From Candidatus Mycobacterium methanotrophicum (lineage in GTDB: Bacteria; Actinomycetota; Actinomycetes; Mycobacteriales; Mycobacteriaceae): a stretch of 64,000 bases of DNA. Location of the stretch: positions 1,736,001 to 1,800,000 of the forward strand of contig NZ_CP097320.1 of NCBI RefSeq assembly GCF_023515995.1. The letters run 5' to 3'. Below the pieces are notes generated by a model that ran no database searches, was not told where the DNA came from, and was given only the letters and a program-made list of their open reading frames with translations. Shown in pieces: positions 26,347 through 35,168 of this stretch. Every line of letters starts with the position of its first letter. Within the stretch, counting starts at the first letter, position 1. The position numbers were made by a program, and so were the translations under genes.

Positions 26347-27884
26347 ATGTCTGTTACTTATGTTGATTCGAGTGTGAGGTCCGGACACAACCCGCTCCGG
26401 GATCCGCGCGACCGTCGGTTGAACCGCATCGCCGGTCCGTCGTCCCTGATCCTCTTCGGAGTCACCGGAGACCTGGCCCGCAAGAACGACCTCGCCAACC
26501 GGGGCCTGTTGCCGCCGAGCTTTCCCTGGTGGGTTTTGCCCGGCGCGAATGGGATGCCAGGGACTTCGCCGCCGAGGTCAAGGCGTCCGTCATGGCTTAT
26601 GCCCGGACCCCGTTCGACGAGGCCGTGTGGAAGCAGCTCTCCGGAGGCATCCGCTTTGTGCAAGGCGAGTTCGACGACGACCAGGCGTTCAAGCGGCTCA
26701 GCGCAACGATCGACGAGCTGGACGAGCAGCGCGGCACCCGGGGCAACCACGCGTTCTACCTCTCGATCCCGCCGAAGGCCTTCGAACAAGTCTGCCGCCA
26801 GCTGTCCCGGCATGGATTGGCGCAGGCCGAGGGCGGCAAGTGGCGCCGGGTGGTGATTGAGAAACCATTCGGGCACGAACTCGAGTCAGCCCGCCAGCTC
26901 AACGACACCGTCGAGTCCGTGTTCCCCCCGGACGCCGTGTTCCGGATCGATCACTACCTGGGTAAAGAGACGGTCCAGAACATCCTGGCCCTGCGCTTCG
27001 CCAACCGGCTCTTCGAGCCGCTCTGGAACGCCAACTACGTTGACCCGTCCAGATCACCATGGCCGAGGCCATCGGCACCGGCGGCAGGGCCGGCTACTAC
27101 GACGGCGTCGGCGCGGCCCGCGACGTCATCCAGAACCACCTGCTCCAGCTCCTGGCCCTGACCGGCCATGGAGGAACCGATCTCGTTCAACGCCGACGAC
27201 ATGCGTGCCGAGAAGGAAAAGGTTCTGGCCGCGGTCGAGCTGCCGGACGACCTGTCGACCCACTCGGCCCGCGGGCAGTATTCCGGCGGCTGGCAGGGTG
27301 GCGAGCAGATCCGCGGTTGTCTGGACGAAGAGGGCATTTCGGCCGACTCCGCCACGGAAACCTACGCGGCCATCCGCCTGGACATCCACACCCGGCGCTG
27401 GTCCGGAGTGCCGTTCTACCTGCGCGCCGGCAAGCGCCTGGGCCGCCGCGTGACGGAAATTGCCGTGGTGTTCAAGCGCGCACCCAACCTGCTGTTCCGT
27501 GATTACGGTGAGGACGACTTCGGCCAGAACGCCGTCGTGATCCGGGTACAGCCCGACGAGGGCGCCACGATCCGGTTCGGGTCCAAGGTCCCGGGCACCC
27601 AGATGGAGGTCCGCGACGTCACCATGGACTTCGGCTACGGACACTCCTTCACCGAGTCCAGTCCCGAGGCGTACGAACGGCTCATCCTGGACGTGCTGCT
27701 GGGCGAGCCGCCGCTGTTCCCCCGGCACACCGAAGTCGAATTGTCCTGGAAGATCCTCGACCCCTTCGAGGGCTACTGGGCCAGCCTCGACGAACAGCCA
27801 GAACCGTACGCGCCCGGAAGCTGGGGCCCCGCCTCGGCCGATGAGCTGCTTGCCCGCGGCGGACGAACCTGGAGAAGGCCATGA
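26347..27884 (+). pseudogene. Glucose-6-phosphate dehydrogenase of the RuMP cluster, frameshifted
   Basis: Starts at the ATG at 26347 (MSVTYVDSSVRSGHNPLRDP). Relative to normal G6PDH: the Rossmann region reads GVTGDLARKNDLANRGLL, lacking about 7 residues (KLMPAVY-like); a base is lost near 26525 (SFPWWVLPG instead of SF.LVGFARREW); a base is lost near 27047 (YVDPSRSPW instead of YVDHVQITM); and a G is gained near 27165, restoring [11 protein letters not shown]. The rest, including [29 protein letters not shown] and GGRTWRRP, is intact. Functional protein is very unlikely. It overlaps opcA by ATGA. Confidence 0.88.
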
Positions 27885-28810
27885 TCGTAGATCTTCCCGA
27901 CACCACCACCACGAACATCGCCAAGAAGATCGTGGCCCTGCGTGAGCAGAGCGGTGTGATCGCCCTCAGCCGGGTGTTGACCCTCGTGGTGGTGACCCGT
28001 TCCGGGCTCGAAGAGGAGGCCATCGAAGCCGCCAACGAAGCCAGCCGGGAACACCCCTGCCGGATAATCGTCCTCACCGACGGCGGGGCTTCGGCTCCGA
28101 ACCGGCTGGGCGCCCAGATCCGGGTGGGCGGGGACGCTGGCGCCTCCGAAGTCATCATCCTGCGCAGGTATGGGGAACTCGCCGCCGAGAGTGAATCCCT
28201 GGTTGCCGGGCTGCTGCTGCCCGATGCGCCGACCGTGGCTTGGTGGCCGCGCGGCGCACCGAACAACGCCAGCGAGACCTCTATCGGACGCATCGCCCAC
28301 CGCCGGATCACCGACTCCGCGAACGAGGGCGAACCCCAGGTGGCTTTGGAGAACATCCGGAACACCTACAAGGCCGGCGACACCGACCTCGCCTGGACCC
28401 GCCTCACGAACTGGCGGATCCAGCTGGCGGCGGCGCTGGACCATGTGGATGCTTCGCCCGTCACAGCCGTCACCGTCGAGGGCGCCTCGGACTCAGCCAG
28501 CACCCTGCTCCTCGCAGCATGGCTCAAGTTGTCTCTGAAGGCTCCGGTTACTGTTGTCGCCGAGCGCGCAGGGACGGGTATCCACAGTGTCCGCCTCTGC
28601 CGTGACACCGGGGATGTCCTGTTGTCCCGGCCAGATCGCTCAGTGGCTGAACTGACCCAGCCGGGACAGCCCACGCAGCGGATCTCCCTGCCCCGCCGCA
28701 CCCTCAAGGACTGCCTCGCCGAAGAGCTCCGCCGCCTCGACCCCGACGGGGTCTTCGGAGAAACGGTTCGTGGTCTCGGTACTTTCAAGGTGCGCCGGAA
28801 AGCAGCGTGA
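27881..28810 (+). CDS. opcA: OpcA-like G6PDH activator of the RuMP cluster
   Basis: 309 residues, intact. It begins MIVDLPDTTTTNIAKKIVAL and has the conserved TVAWWPRGAPNNASE, RRITDSANEGEP and GDTDLAWTRLTNWRIQLAAA segments. It is clearly divergent from the copy at 5593-6504, and with its zwf partner it looks imported together with hxlAB. With that zwf broken, the protein may have no local partner, or may act on the intact Zwf encoded at 3990. It ends 18 bases from the stop of the convergent regulator gene. Confidence 0.92.
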   Translation: MIVDLPDTTTTNIAKKIVALREQSGVIALSRVLTLVVVTRSGLEEEAIEAANEASREHPCRIIVLTDGGASAPNRLGAQIRVGGDAGASEVIILRRYGELAAESESLVAGLLLPDAPTVAWWPRGAPNNASETSIGRIAHRRITDSANEGEPQVALENIRNTYKAGDTDLAWTRLTNWRIQLAAALDHVDASPVTAVTVEGASDSASTLLLAAWLKLSLKAPVTVVAERAGTGIHSVRLCRDTGDVLLSRPDRSVAELTQPGQPTQRISLPRRTLKDCLAEELRRLDPDGVFGETVRGLGTFKVRRKAA

Positions 28811-28828
28811 CATTGACGCCTCAGTGCG

Positions 28829-30136
28829 TCACCGGAGTCCGTGGCTGTGTGCCAGTGCGATGGCCTCGGTGCGTGAGCCGACGTCGAGCTTCCTGAACAA
28901 GTTCCGCACATGGAACTTGACCGTATTCTCGCTGATCCCCAGCATTGCGGCGATGGTGCGGTTGCGGTGTCCGGCGACAAGGTGCTGGAGCACTTCCACC
29001 TCCCGGGCAGCAAGGTCCCATCCGGCGACATCTCCGGTCGGGCGTGTCGGCATATCCAAGGGGAGTGTGACGAAGACGTCTGCACCCCAGCGTGGCATGA
29101 CGTCGATCCGCAGTTGTCCGGAGAGCGCCTGGACCCGGCGGTCCAGGCGGGCGATGCTCGGCGCGTCGGCGGCGAGCATGCCAGGGCCGTCGTCGCGAAC
29201 GTTGATCAGCAGGTTTTCGCCGTCGCAGTCCCACTGCGTCCGTACCCTGCTGACGTCGGGTTGTTCCATCATGGCCAGCACAAGTCCGCGGACGATGGCC
29301 CGTCCCGCGTGGGCAACTTCGCCGGGCAAGGCTCTTCCATCCTGCGGCGGTTCGATGAATTCGATCTCAACGCCGCTGAAGCGCGTGAGCGGCCGCAGAT
29401 CCTCCCGCAGGCGTTCGAAGGCTATGGCGACGGGCACTTCCACCAGGTCCGTCGTGCGGTCGCTGAGGGTCCGGAGCCCGACCAAGGCCTTGACGGCGAG
29501 GTCAGTGACGGTTGAGCGGGCTGATGCATCGTCCAAGGAGGAGGAGCGCAGGGCTGCCAGGAGGGTCTTCAGGGTCGTGGAGTGCAGATCGGTCAGTTCC
29601 GCCGTCACGCGGAGGCGTTCAGCTGACGCCGCCCGCGATTCCAGCAGGTACGACGGCGGCGCATCGGCCACTTTCTCCTGAATCCGCTGGGCAGCAATGC
29701 GCCACAGATACGTCACCAAGTCCAGCCCGGCGTTGTGCTCTGGATCGGCCGGGTGCGGATCCGTGAGGACGAGGAGGGCACCGCTGGAGGAGTGTTTCAT
29801 GGCGAGTACGGGGCGGGGCCGGCCGGCGAGCTCGGCTTCCCCGGACCAGGGTGTCTCATCCGAAAGGCCTGCGCGAAGCGTGTCAAGCTCGGCGATGGAG
29901 ACCCGGGAAATGATCTCTTCCGCGCCCGCTTTCTTCTGCGGCCGCCCCGGGCAGTCTTCCGTGAAGATGACCAGCGCGCTGCTTCCCAAGTAGGGGAGCG
30001 TGGCAGCACGTAGCCGCTCCGCTATCTGGATCAGGGGGGCTTCAGCCAATGACGCCACGGCCTGCAAAAGCGGCCACGGCAGGTCTGCAAGGGGCAGGGT
30101 GGCTGCCTTCAGGGGCTGGTTGGTGGTTCCGCCCAT
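28829..30136 (-). CDS. HATPase-LuxR hybrid transcriptional regulator of the RuMP cluster
   Basis: 435 residues. Residues about 1-165 form an unassigned, possibly GAF-like sensor. Around 180-245 is a HisKA_3-like helical region (TAELTDLHSTTLKTLLAALR). Around 270-355 is a HATPase-like part with a GHKL N/G box (LLINVRDDGPGM, VFVTLPLDMP). The C-terminus is a LuxR HTH (LAAREVEVLQHLVAGHRNRT, MLGISENTVKFHVRNLFRKL). A sensor, kinase-like core and DNA-binding output sit in one chain with no receiver domain. It is divergent from tkt, and the shared 56-bp element lies in that gap, so direct control of tkt, itself and hxlB is likely. The inducer is unknown; formaldehyde or a sugar phosphate is a guess. 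Confidence 0.82.
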   Translation of the reverse strand: MGGTTNQPLKAATLPLADLPWPLLQAVASLAEAPLIQIAERLRAATLPYLGSSALVIFTEDCPGRPQKKAGAEEIISRVSIAELDTLRAGLSDETPWSGEAELAGRPRPVLAMKHSSSGALLVLTDPHPADPEHNAGLDLVTYLWRIAAQRIQEKVADAPPSYLLESRAASAERLRVTAELTDLHSTTLKTLLAALRSSSLDDASARSTVTDLAVKALVGLRTLSDRTTDLVEVPVAIAFERLREDLRPLTRFSGVEIEFIEPPQDGRALPGEVAHAGRAIVRGLVLAMMEQPDVSRVRTQWDCDGENLLINVRDDGPGMLAADAPSIARLDRRVQALSGQLRIDVMPRWGADVFVTLPLDMPTRPTGDVAGWDLAAREVEVLQHLVAGHRNRTIAAMLGISENTVKFHVRNLFRKLDVGSRTEAIALAHSHGLR

Positions 30137-30178
30137 TCTCCGCAGTCTACCCGGGGTGGAATCGTCCGACCAGTCCTA

Positions 30179-30320
30179 AAGGGTAGTCAGAACCGTCAGA
30201 AAAAAGTGTTACCGCTGCCCGTTTGGTTCGCGATCATCTACGTCAACGCGATCGTCCCAACCAACCAGAAGCATCCGTGCGGCCGCTCCGGGCCGATAAC
30301 CGAATCGAAGGGGAGAAATC
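30179..30320 (+). promoter_or_regulatory. Control region between the regulator gene and tkt (copy B of the duplicated element)
   Basis: 30179-30234 begins AAGGGTAGTCAGAACCGTCA and is 49/56 identical to 24785-24840. The GTCAGAA direct repeat and the CCCGTTTG block are both kept. Further on, AGAAGCATCCGTGCGGCCGC and AAGGGGAG also recur before the start codon. The similarity covers the whole promoter-to-RBS stretch in pieces, with a spacer insertion of about 15 bases in this copy. Confidence 0.75.
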
Positions 30321-32477
30321 GTGACTCAGACTGCAAGTGCGATCCTTACCGCGCCAAATTCCACACCTTCACCGTTGAACTGGACGGTCGAGGACCAGCA
30401 CGCTGTGGACACCGTCCGGGTTTTGGCCGCGGATGCGGTGGAGAAGGTCGGGAACGGTCACCCGGGCACGGCGATGAGTCTGGCTCCGGCGGCGTATTTG
30501 TTGTTCCAGAAGTTGATGCGCCACGACCCCCGCGACCCTGACTGGGTGGGCCGTGACCGGTTCATCCTGTCGCCGGGCCACTCGTCGCTGACGCTGTACA
30601 TCCAGCTATTCCTCGCCGGCTACGGGCTGGAGCTGGAGGACCTGCAGTCTTTCCGCACGTGGGGTTCGCTGACGCCGGGCCACCCGGAGTACAAGCACAC
30701 CAAGGGCGTGGAGATCACCACTGGGCCGCTGGGCCAGGGTCTCGCGTCGTCGGTTGGTTTCGCGTACTCGCAGCGTCGGTTGCGCGGCCTGCTCGACGCC
30801 GACGCCGCCCCGGGAACCTCCCCGTTTGACCACACGATCTGGGTGATCGCTTCCGACGGCGACCTGCAGGAAGGTGTGACGTCCGAGGCTTCCTCCCTGG
30901 CCGGGCACCAGGAGCTGGGGAACCTCGTCGTGGTCTACGACGAGAACCACATCTCGATCGAGGACGACACCGACATCTCCTTCACCGAGGACGTTCTCAA
31001 GCGCTACGAGTCCTACGGCTGGCACGTCCAGCGGGTGGACTGGACCCGGACCGGTGAGTACAAGGAAGACGTGGAAGAGCTCTACTCGGCGTTGCTGGCC
31101 GCGAAGGCCGAGACCTCGAAGCCGTCCATCATTTCGCTGCGCACCATCATCGGCTACCCCGCCCCGAAGAAGCAGAACACGGGCAAGATCCACGGTTCTG
31201 CGCTGGGCGCCGACGAAGTCGCAGCGGTGAAGGAAGTGCTGGGCTTCGACCCTGCCAAGACCTTCGAGGTCGACCAGGAGGTCCTGGCTCACACCCGCGC
31301 GGCAGTGGACCGCGGAGCGGCCGCACATTTCGAATGGGACGAGTCCTTCGAGGCCTGGCAGGCCGCCAATCCGGAAGGCGCCGCGCTCCTGCAGCGCATC
31401 GAGGCCAGGGAACTTCCCGACGGCGTCGACGGCGTCCTGCCCGTCTTCGAAGCCGGCAAGGACGTCTCGACCCGTGCAGCATCCGGCAAGGTTCTGAACG
31501 CCCTCGGCCCCGTCCTGCCTGAACTCTGGGGTGGTTCGGCCGACCTGGCCGAGTCGAACAACACCACCATCGAGGGATCGCCGTCGTTCATCCCGGTCTC
31601 CCGCTCGACGAATGCGTGGAAGGGCAACCCCTATGGACGGGTTCTGCACTTCGGCATCCGCGAGCACGCTGCCGCGTCGATCGTCAACGGAATCTCGCTG
31701 CACGGCCCCACCCGCGCGTTCTCTGGCACGTTCCTGATTTTCAGTGACTACCAGCGCCCGGCCATCCGCCTGTCCGCACTGATGGGTGTGCCGTCTGTCT
31801 ATGTGTGGTCGCACGACTCCATCGGCCTGGGCGAGGACGGCCCGACGCACCAGCCGGTGGAACAGCTGTCGACCCTGCGTGCGATCCCCGGACTGGATGT
31901 CGTTCGTCCCGGCGACGCCAACGAGGTTGGCGTCGCGTGGAAGACCATCCTGGAGAACCACGAGAACCCGGCAGGGATCGTGCTGACCCGTCAGAACGTC
32001 CCGACCTTTGCACGCGGCGAAGGTGCAGCCGAGGGTGACACCTTCGCATCCGCAGCCGGTGTGGCCAGGGGTGGCTACGTGCTGGCGGAGGCCTCCAAGG
32101 ACAGCGCTACCGTCCCGGCTCAGGTGCTGCTGATTGCTACCGGCTCCGAGGTCCAGCTGGCGGTCCAGGCCCGAGAAGCACTCCAGGCCGAAGGCATCCC
32201 CACCCGCGTGATCTCCATGCCGTGCGTCGAGTGGTTCAACAAGCAGGACGCCGCCTACCGCGAGTCCGTGCTGCCTGCCGCCGTGACCGCCCGCGTCTCG
32301 GTCGAGGCCGGGTTGGCCCTGGGCTGGAAGGAATTCGTCGGCGACGCCGGCCGTTCCGTCAGCCTTGAGCACTTCGGCGCCTCGGCGGACTACAAGCGCC
32401 TGTTCCAGGAGTTCGGCATCACCGCAGAAGCGGTTGTTGCTGCCGCCAGGGACTCCATCGCCGCCGCAGGCAACTAA
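30321..32477 (+). CDS. tkt: Transketolase of the RuMP cluster
   Basis: Thiamine-diphosphate enzyme that rearranges sugar phosphates to regenerate ribulose 5-phosphate for HPS. 718 residues, full length. Motifs: [50 protein letters not shown], the ThDP motif [31 protein letters not shown], and the C-terminal [33 protein letters not shown]. Start GTG at 30321 with AAGGGGAG upstream. It resembles actinobacterial (Micrococcales-like, from memory) transketolases more than the usual mycobacterial one. Confidence 0.95.
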   Translation: MTQTASAILTAPNSTPSPLNWTVEDQHAVDTVRVLAADAVEKVGNGHPGTAMSLAPAAYLLFQKLMRHDPRDPDWVGRDRFILSPGHSSLTLYIQLFLAGYGLELEDLQSFRTWGSLTPGHPEYKHTKGVEITTGPLGQGLASSVGFAYSQRRLRGLLDADAAPGTSPFDHTIWVIASDGDLQEGVTSEASSLAGHQELGNLVVVYDENHISIEDDTDISFTEDVLKRYESYGWHVQRVDWTRTGEYKEDVEELYSALLAAKAETSKPSIISLRTIIGYPAPKKQNTGKIHGSALGADEVAAVKEVLGFDPAKTFEVDQEVLAHTRAAVDRGAAAHFEWDESFEAWQAANPEGAALLQRIEARELPDGVDGVLPVFEAGKDVSTRAASGKVLNALGPVLPELWGGSADLAESNNTTIEGSPSFIPVSRSTNAWKGNPYGRVLHFGIREHAAASIVNGISLHGPTRAFSGTFLIFSDYQRPAIRLSALMGVPSVYVWSHDSIGLGEDGPTHQPVEQLSTLRAIPGLDVVRPGDANEVGVAWKTILENHENPAGIVLTRQNVPTFARGEGAAEGDTFASAAGVARGGYVLAEASKDSATVPAQVLLIATGSEVQLAVQAREALQAEGIPTRVISMPCVEWFNKQDAAYRESVLPAAVTARVSVEAGLALGWKEFVGDAGRSVSLEHFGASADYKRLFQEFGITAEAVVAAARDSIAAAGN

Positions 32478-32500
32478 CCCCTCAACTGCATTGCGGCCGG

Positions 32501-32539
32501 CGCGCCGCGGGACCGTCCACTGGGCCGTCCCGCGGCGCG
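32501..32539 (+). terminator. GC-rich hairpin between tkt and tal relic
   Basis: CGCGCCGCGGGAC (32501-32513) pairs perfectly with GTCCCGCGGCGCG (32527-32539), leaving a 13-base loop. There is no T-tract, so it may be an attenuator or RNA-stabilising hairpin rather than a full terminator. Confidence 0.55.
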
Positions 32540-32567
32540 ACCGCAAACTAGCCAACGTATTCGATAT

Positions 32568-32854
32568 TTGAAGGAAGAAGCGACGACCAACGCAACCCCC
32601 ACCGCACAGCTTTCGGAAGCCGGCGTCTCAATCTGGCTTGATGACCTCGCCCGCAATCGCCTCGACACCGGTTCGCTGCAGAAGCTGATCCACGAGAAGA
32701 ACGTCGTGGGCGTCACCACCAACCGGTCGATCTTCCAGGCCGCGATCACCACCGGTAACGACTACGACGCAAAGATCGCCGAACTTGCCGCACGGGGCGC
32801 CAACGTCGACGAGACGATCTTCTCCGCGGACACGCCGTCAGCGCGTGATGTTTT
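32568..32854 (+). pseudogene. N-terminal fragment of transaldolase of the RuMP cluster
   Basis: Reads [40 protein letters not shown] and [20 protein letters not shown], the first 85-90 residues of transaldolase. Homology stops at SARDVF near 32854, so most of the barrel, including the catalytic Lys region, is missing. The position where related genes begin with ATG (before TNATPTAQL) is ACG here (32583-32585), behind AAGGAAG; a TTG at 32568 is the only other start. The foreign sequence after 32854 looks like an inserted or joined segment. Confidence 0.8.
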
Positions 32855-33157
32855 TCATTACCGACTTAGGGTGGTCCGTCGAGCGGGGGGATCTTTCTAC
32901 TCGCGCCTTGCGGCCCATCTGAGCATTGTTTTCTGAGCGCGTCGCCGGCGCGGGCGACTGGGGCGGGTCCTCGTCGTACGAGCCGGTATGCCCACGGTAT
33001 GCCCTTCCTACTAATGAGGCCGGTCTCGGACCGTCGAGGCGGTGGTCGGGTTGGTCGCGCAGCTTGCGGTGATGCGGTACTTGCGTAGCGGTCCGACGCC
33101 GGCCCAAGCGGCCGGTCGCTTCAGCGCGGAGGTGGCAGCCTGCAGGTCGGCGGGCAG
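32855..33157. other. Junction sequence between the tal relic and a decayed gene
   Basis: About 300 bases of unassigned sequence that start at the tal break (CATTACCGACTTAGGGTGGT). They probably contain one end of an inserted or deleted mobile segment. I could not find a matching inverted repeat within the window. Confidence 0.35.
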
Positions 33158-34638
33158 GTGGTGCGGTTTTTGGCGGCGCGGGGATTCCCGATCCCGTCTC
33201 CGGCGGTGGTCAACCGCAACGGGCAACGGTTCGGGGAGGCGGTGCGCCGCTTCGCCGCCGACAACCACATTCCGGTGGTGCGCTTCGCCAAGGGCGGCCG
33301 CACGATCACCGTGATGGGCAAACACCTGGCCAGACAAGAGGCCACCGGCCGGTCCGGGGTGGCCGCGATCGGGGTGGCCCAAGAGTTCCAGCGGGTCGCC
33401 ACCTGCACCACCAGGGCGGCCCGCAATGGTGGGGCGCCGCACTTCGTGTGGGATCGGGCTGATCGGCGGGTGACGTGCTTTTACCTCTATGTCTGGGACG
33501 CCGATTTCGGGTCGGCGTTCATCAAGATCTGCACCTACTTTCCGTACCCGATCAAGGTGTGGCTCAACGGCCACGAATGGGCCAAACGCCGCGCCGCCCA
33601 GTCTGGGATCGGGTTCACGCCGCTGGCCAACGGTTTCGCCACCTGCACCGATCACAGCGCGCTACACGAGATCTGCGACCGCCTTGGCCCCGGTGCCATA
33701 ACGGTGTTCTTTGAGCGGTGGATGTCACGGCTGCCGTTGCCGCTGGGACCGGCCGATCGCGCCGCCGGGTATTGGCGGGAGTTGTCGATGCGCCAAATCC
33801 AGGTGTCGCGGACCTTGGTGTTCGACCGGCCCCATGACGGGCGGGTGTTCTTCGAGGAGCTCGCCGCTGACAATCTCGACCCGGGCCGCCCCGAACAAGT
33901 AGAACCGATCTTCGGCCGGGCCGTCCGGTCGACGACGACCGGCGTCTTTGCTGCCCGGGTCGTCACCCGCGGCGTCGATGTCACCATCAACGCCGGCTAC
34001 AAACACTCCCGCGTCAAGGAGTACTTCAAAGAAGGGCGGGCGCTGCGCATCGAGACGGTCATCAACGACCCCACCGATCTCGGTGTGCTGCGACGACTAC
34101 CCCATCTCGACGAATTGCAGGCCAAAGCCCGTGACGTCAACCGCCGATTGTTGGACCATGAACATGTCGGCCAGGGCCTGCGTCCTTGCGAGTCCAGCCT
34201 TTGAGCGGATCGCGCGACCGTCTCTTGTGGACGGCCGCAGGGCCCCAGCCCTACGCTTCGGCGACCCACGGGTCATGGCCCTGGCCGGCCGCCCCGGCCA
34301 TCACCGCGAACCTGATCGGCGGGTTCAGCAACAAAACACTGCGTCCGCTCATCGCCGCCCAACTCCACGACGAACCCTACCGACAAGGGCGTTGCAGCTA
34401 CGATCTGCGCCGGCTTCGCCTCAAAGGGCTGATCATGCGGCTTGAACACTCCCACACCTACGTGCTGAGCGGCGACGGGCAACCCTTCGCGATCTTCTAC
34501 ACCAAAGTCCACAACCGGCTGCTGCGTCCACTATTGGCCGCAAACGCGCCACCGGCCCCGCTGCCGCTACGCCAGGCGCTGCGAACCATCGACCGACACG
34601 TCAAGGAATACATTCACCACGCCCGCATCCCCGCATAA
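33158..34638 (+). pseudogene. Decayed conserved gene, transposon-associated family of unknown function
   Basis: 33158 to about 34195 is open (ICTYFPYPIKVWLNGHEWAK, ELSMRQIQVSRTLVFDRPHD, TINAGYKHSRVKEYFKEGRA). After that the homology continues in two other frames: FERIARPSLVDGRRAPALRF (about 34198-34300), then GGFSNKTLRPLIAAQLHDEP and SYDLRRLRLKGLIMRLEHSH to the stop at 34638. At least two frameshifts therefore break a protein of roughly 490 residues. I recognise the family as one that recurs in actinobacterial genomes near mobile DNA, but cannot name a function. Confidence 0.6.
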
Positions 34639-34679
34639 AAACTCGGCTCACCCGTCAACGGCCTAGCGACCAAGCGTCG

Positions 34680-34859
34680 CTAGCCCCAGGTGCCCGGGTA
34701 GTAGTACACCGCCAGCGCATCCTTGAGAGCAGCGGGCAGCGCCGGCTCGACGAATCCGGTCGATCGCAGGTTCCGTCGGTGCGGTGACGCGAAATCCCAC
34801 TGCCGTCGGCAGCGCTTGAACCGTGTGCGCTCCCGCGCGGTGATCCGATAGTCGACCAT
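34680..34859 (-). CDS. N-terminal remnant of a PD-(D/E)XK (RecB/Cas4-like) nuclease
   Basis: 59 residues from the ATG at 34859: MVDYRITARERTRFKRCRRQ, WDFASPHRRNL, DALAVYYYPGTWG, then TAG. The motif F-K-R-C-R-R-Q-W-D-F and the following R-x-N-L are the entry of a family of PD-(D/E)XK nucleases in mycobacteria, where the protein continues for a few hundred residues. Here it stops before any catalytic motif. It is the last of four closely packed minus-strand small frames. Confidence 0.55.
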   Translation of the reverse strand: MVDYRITARERTRFKRCRRQWDFASPHRRNLRSTGFVEPALPAALKDALAVYYYPGTWG

Positions 34860-34871
34860 GTCCCCGGCCGC

Positions 34872-35018
34872 TCAGTGGTGGTGCGGCCCGGGCTCGTCGA
34901 GCGGCCACCGGCACCGGTCTGCGGTATTGGCCATCGACTCGAGTTCGGCCAGCAGGTCGTCGAAGAACGCCCGCAGCTGTGCCGGTTCGTCAAGGGGCCA
35001 GACCGCGGAAATCGACAT
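34872..35018 (-). CDS. Small acidic hypothetical protein
   Basis: 48 residues, MSISAVWPLDEPAQLRAFFD then DLLAELESMANTADRC. The start ATG directly follows the TAG of the upstream frame (TAGATG) and the stop is 12 bases before the nuclease remnant, so it is packed as in an operon. Family unknown. Confidence 0.45.
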   Translation of the reverse strand: MSISAVWPLDEPAQLRAFFDDLLAELESMANTADRCRWPLDEPGPHHH

Positions 35019-35168
35019 CTACACGTCCGGCGCGGCAGTCGCAGGCGGGACTTCGGCGGCCATCACCATTCGCCCGTTGTAGGAGTCGCCGCAGCGCTCC
35101 AGGTACACAAGGTCATCGCGACCGGGGCGTGTCGCCACGATCGAGGCGAAAAGTTCATCACGAGTCAT
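35019..35168 (-). CDS. Small hypothetical protein
   Basis: 49 residues, MTRDELFASIVATRPGRDDL then VYLERCGDSYNGRMVMAAEV. The start overlaps the end of the preceding minus-strand frame (ATGACTCGTGA) and its stop touches the next start. It looks like a genuine small coding unit in the PD-(D/E)XK cluster; function unknown. Confidence 0.45.
   Translation of the reverse strand: MTRDELFASIVATRPGRDDLVYLERCGDSYNGRMVMAAEVPPATAAPDV

Noticed and set aside
30606..32555. 649-codon open frame on the minus strand across tkt
   Set aside because: Exactly antisense to tkt, no recognisable domain, and biased composition. It is not a gene.
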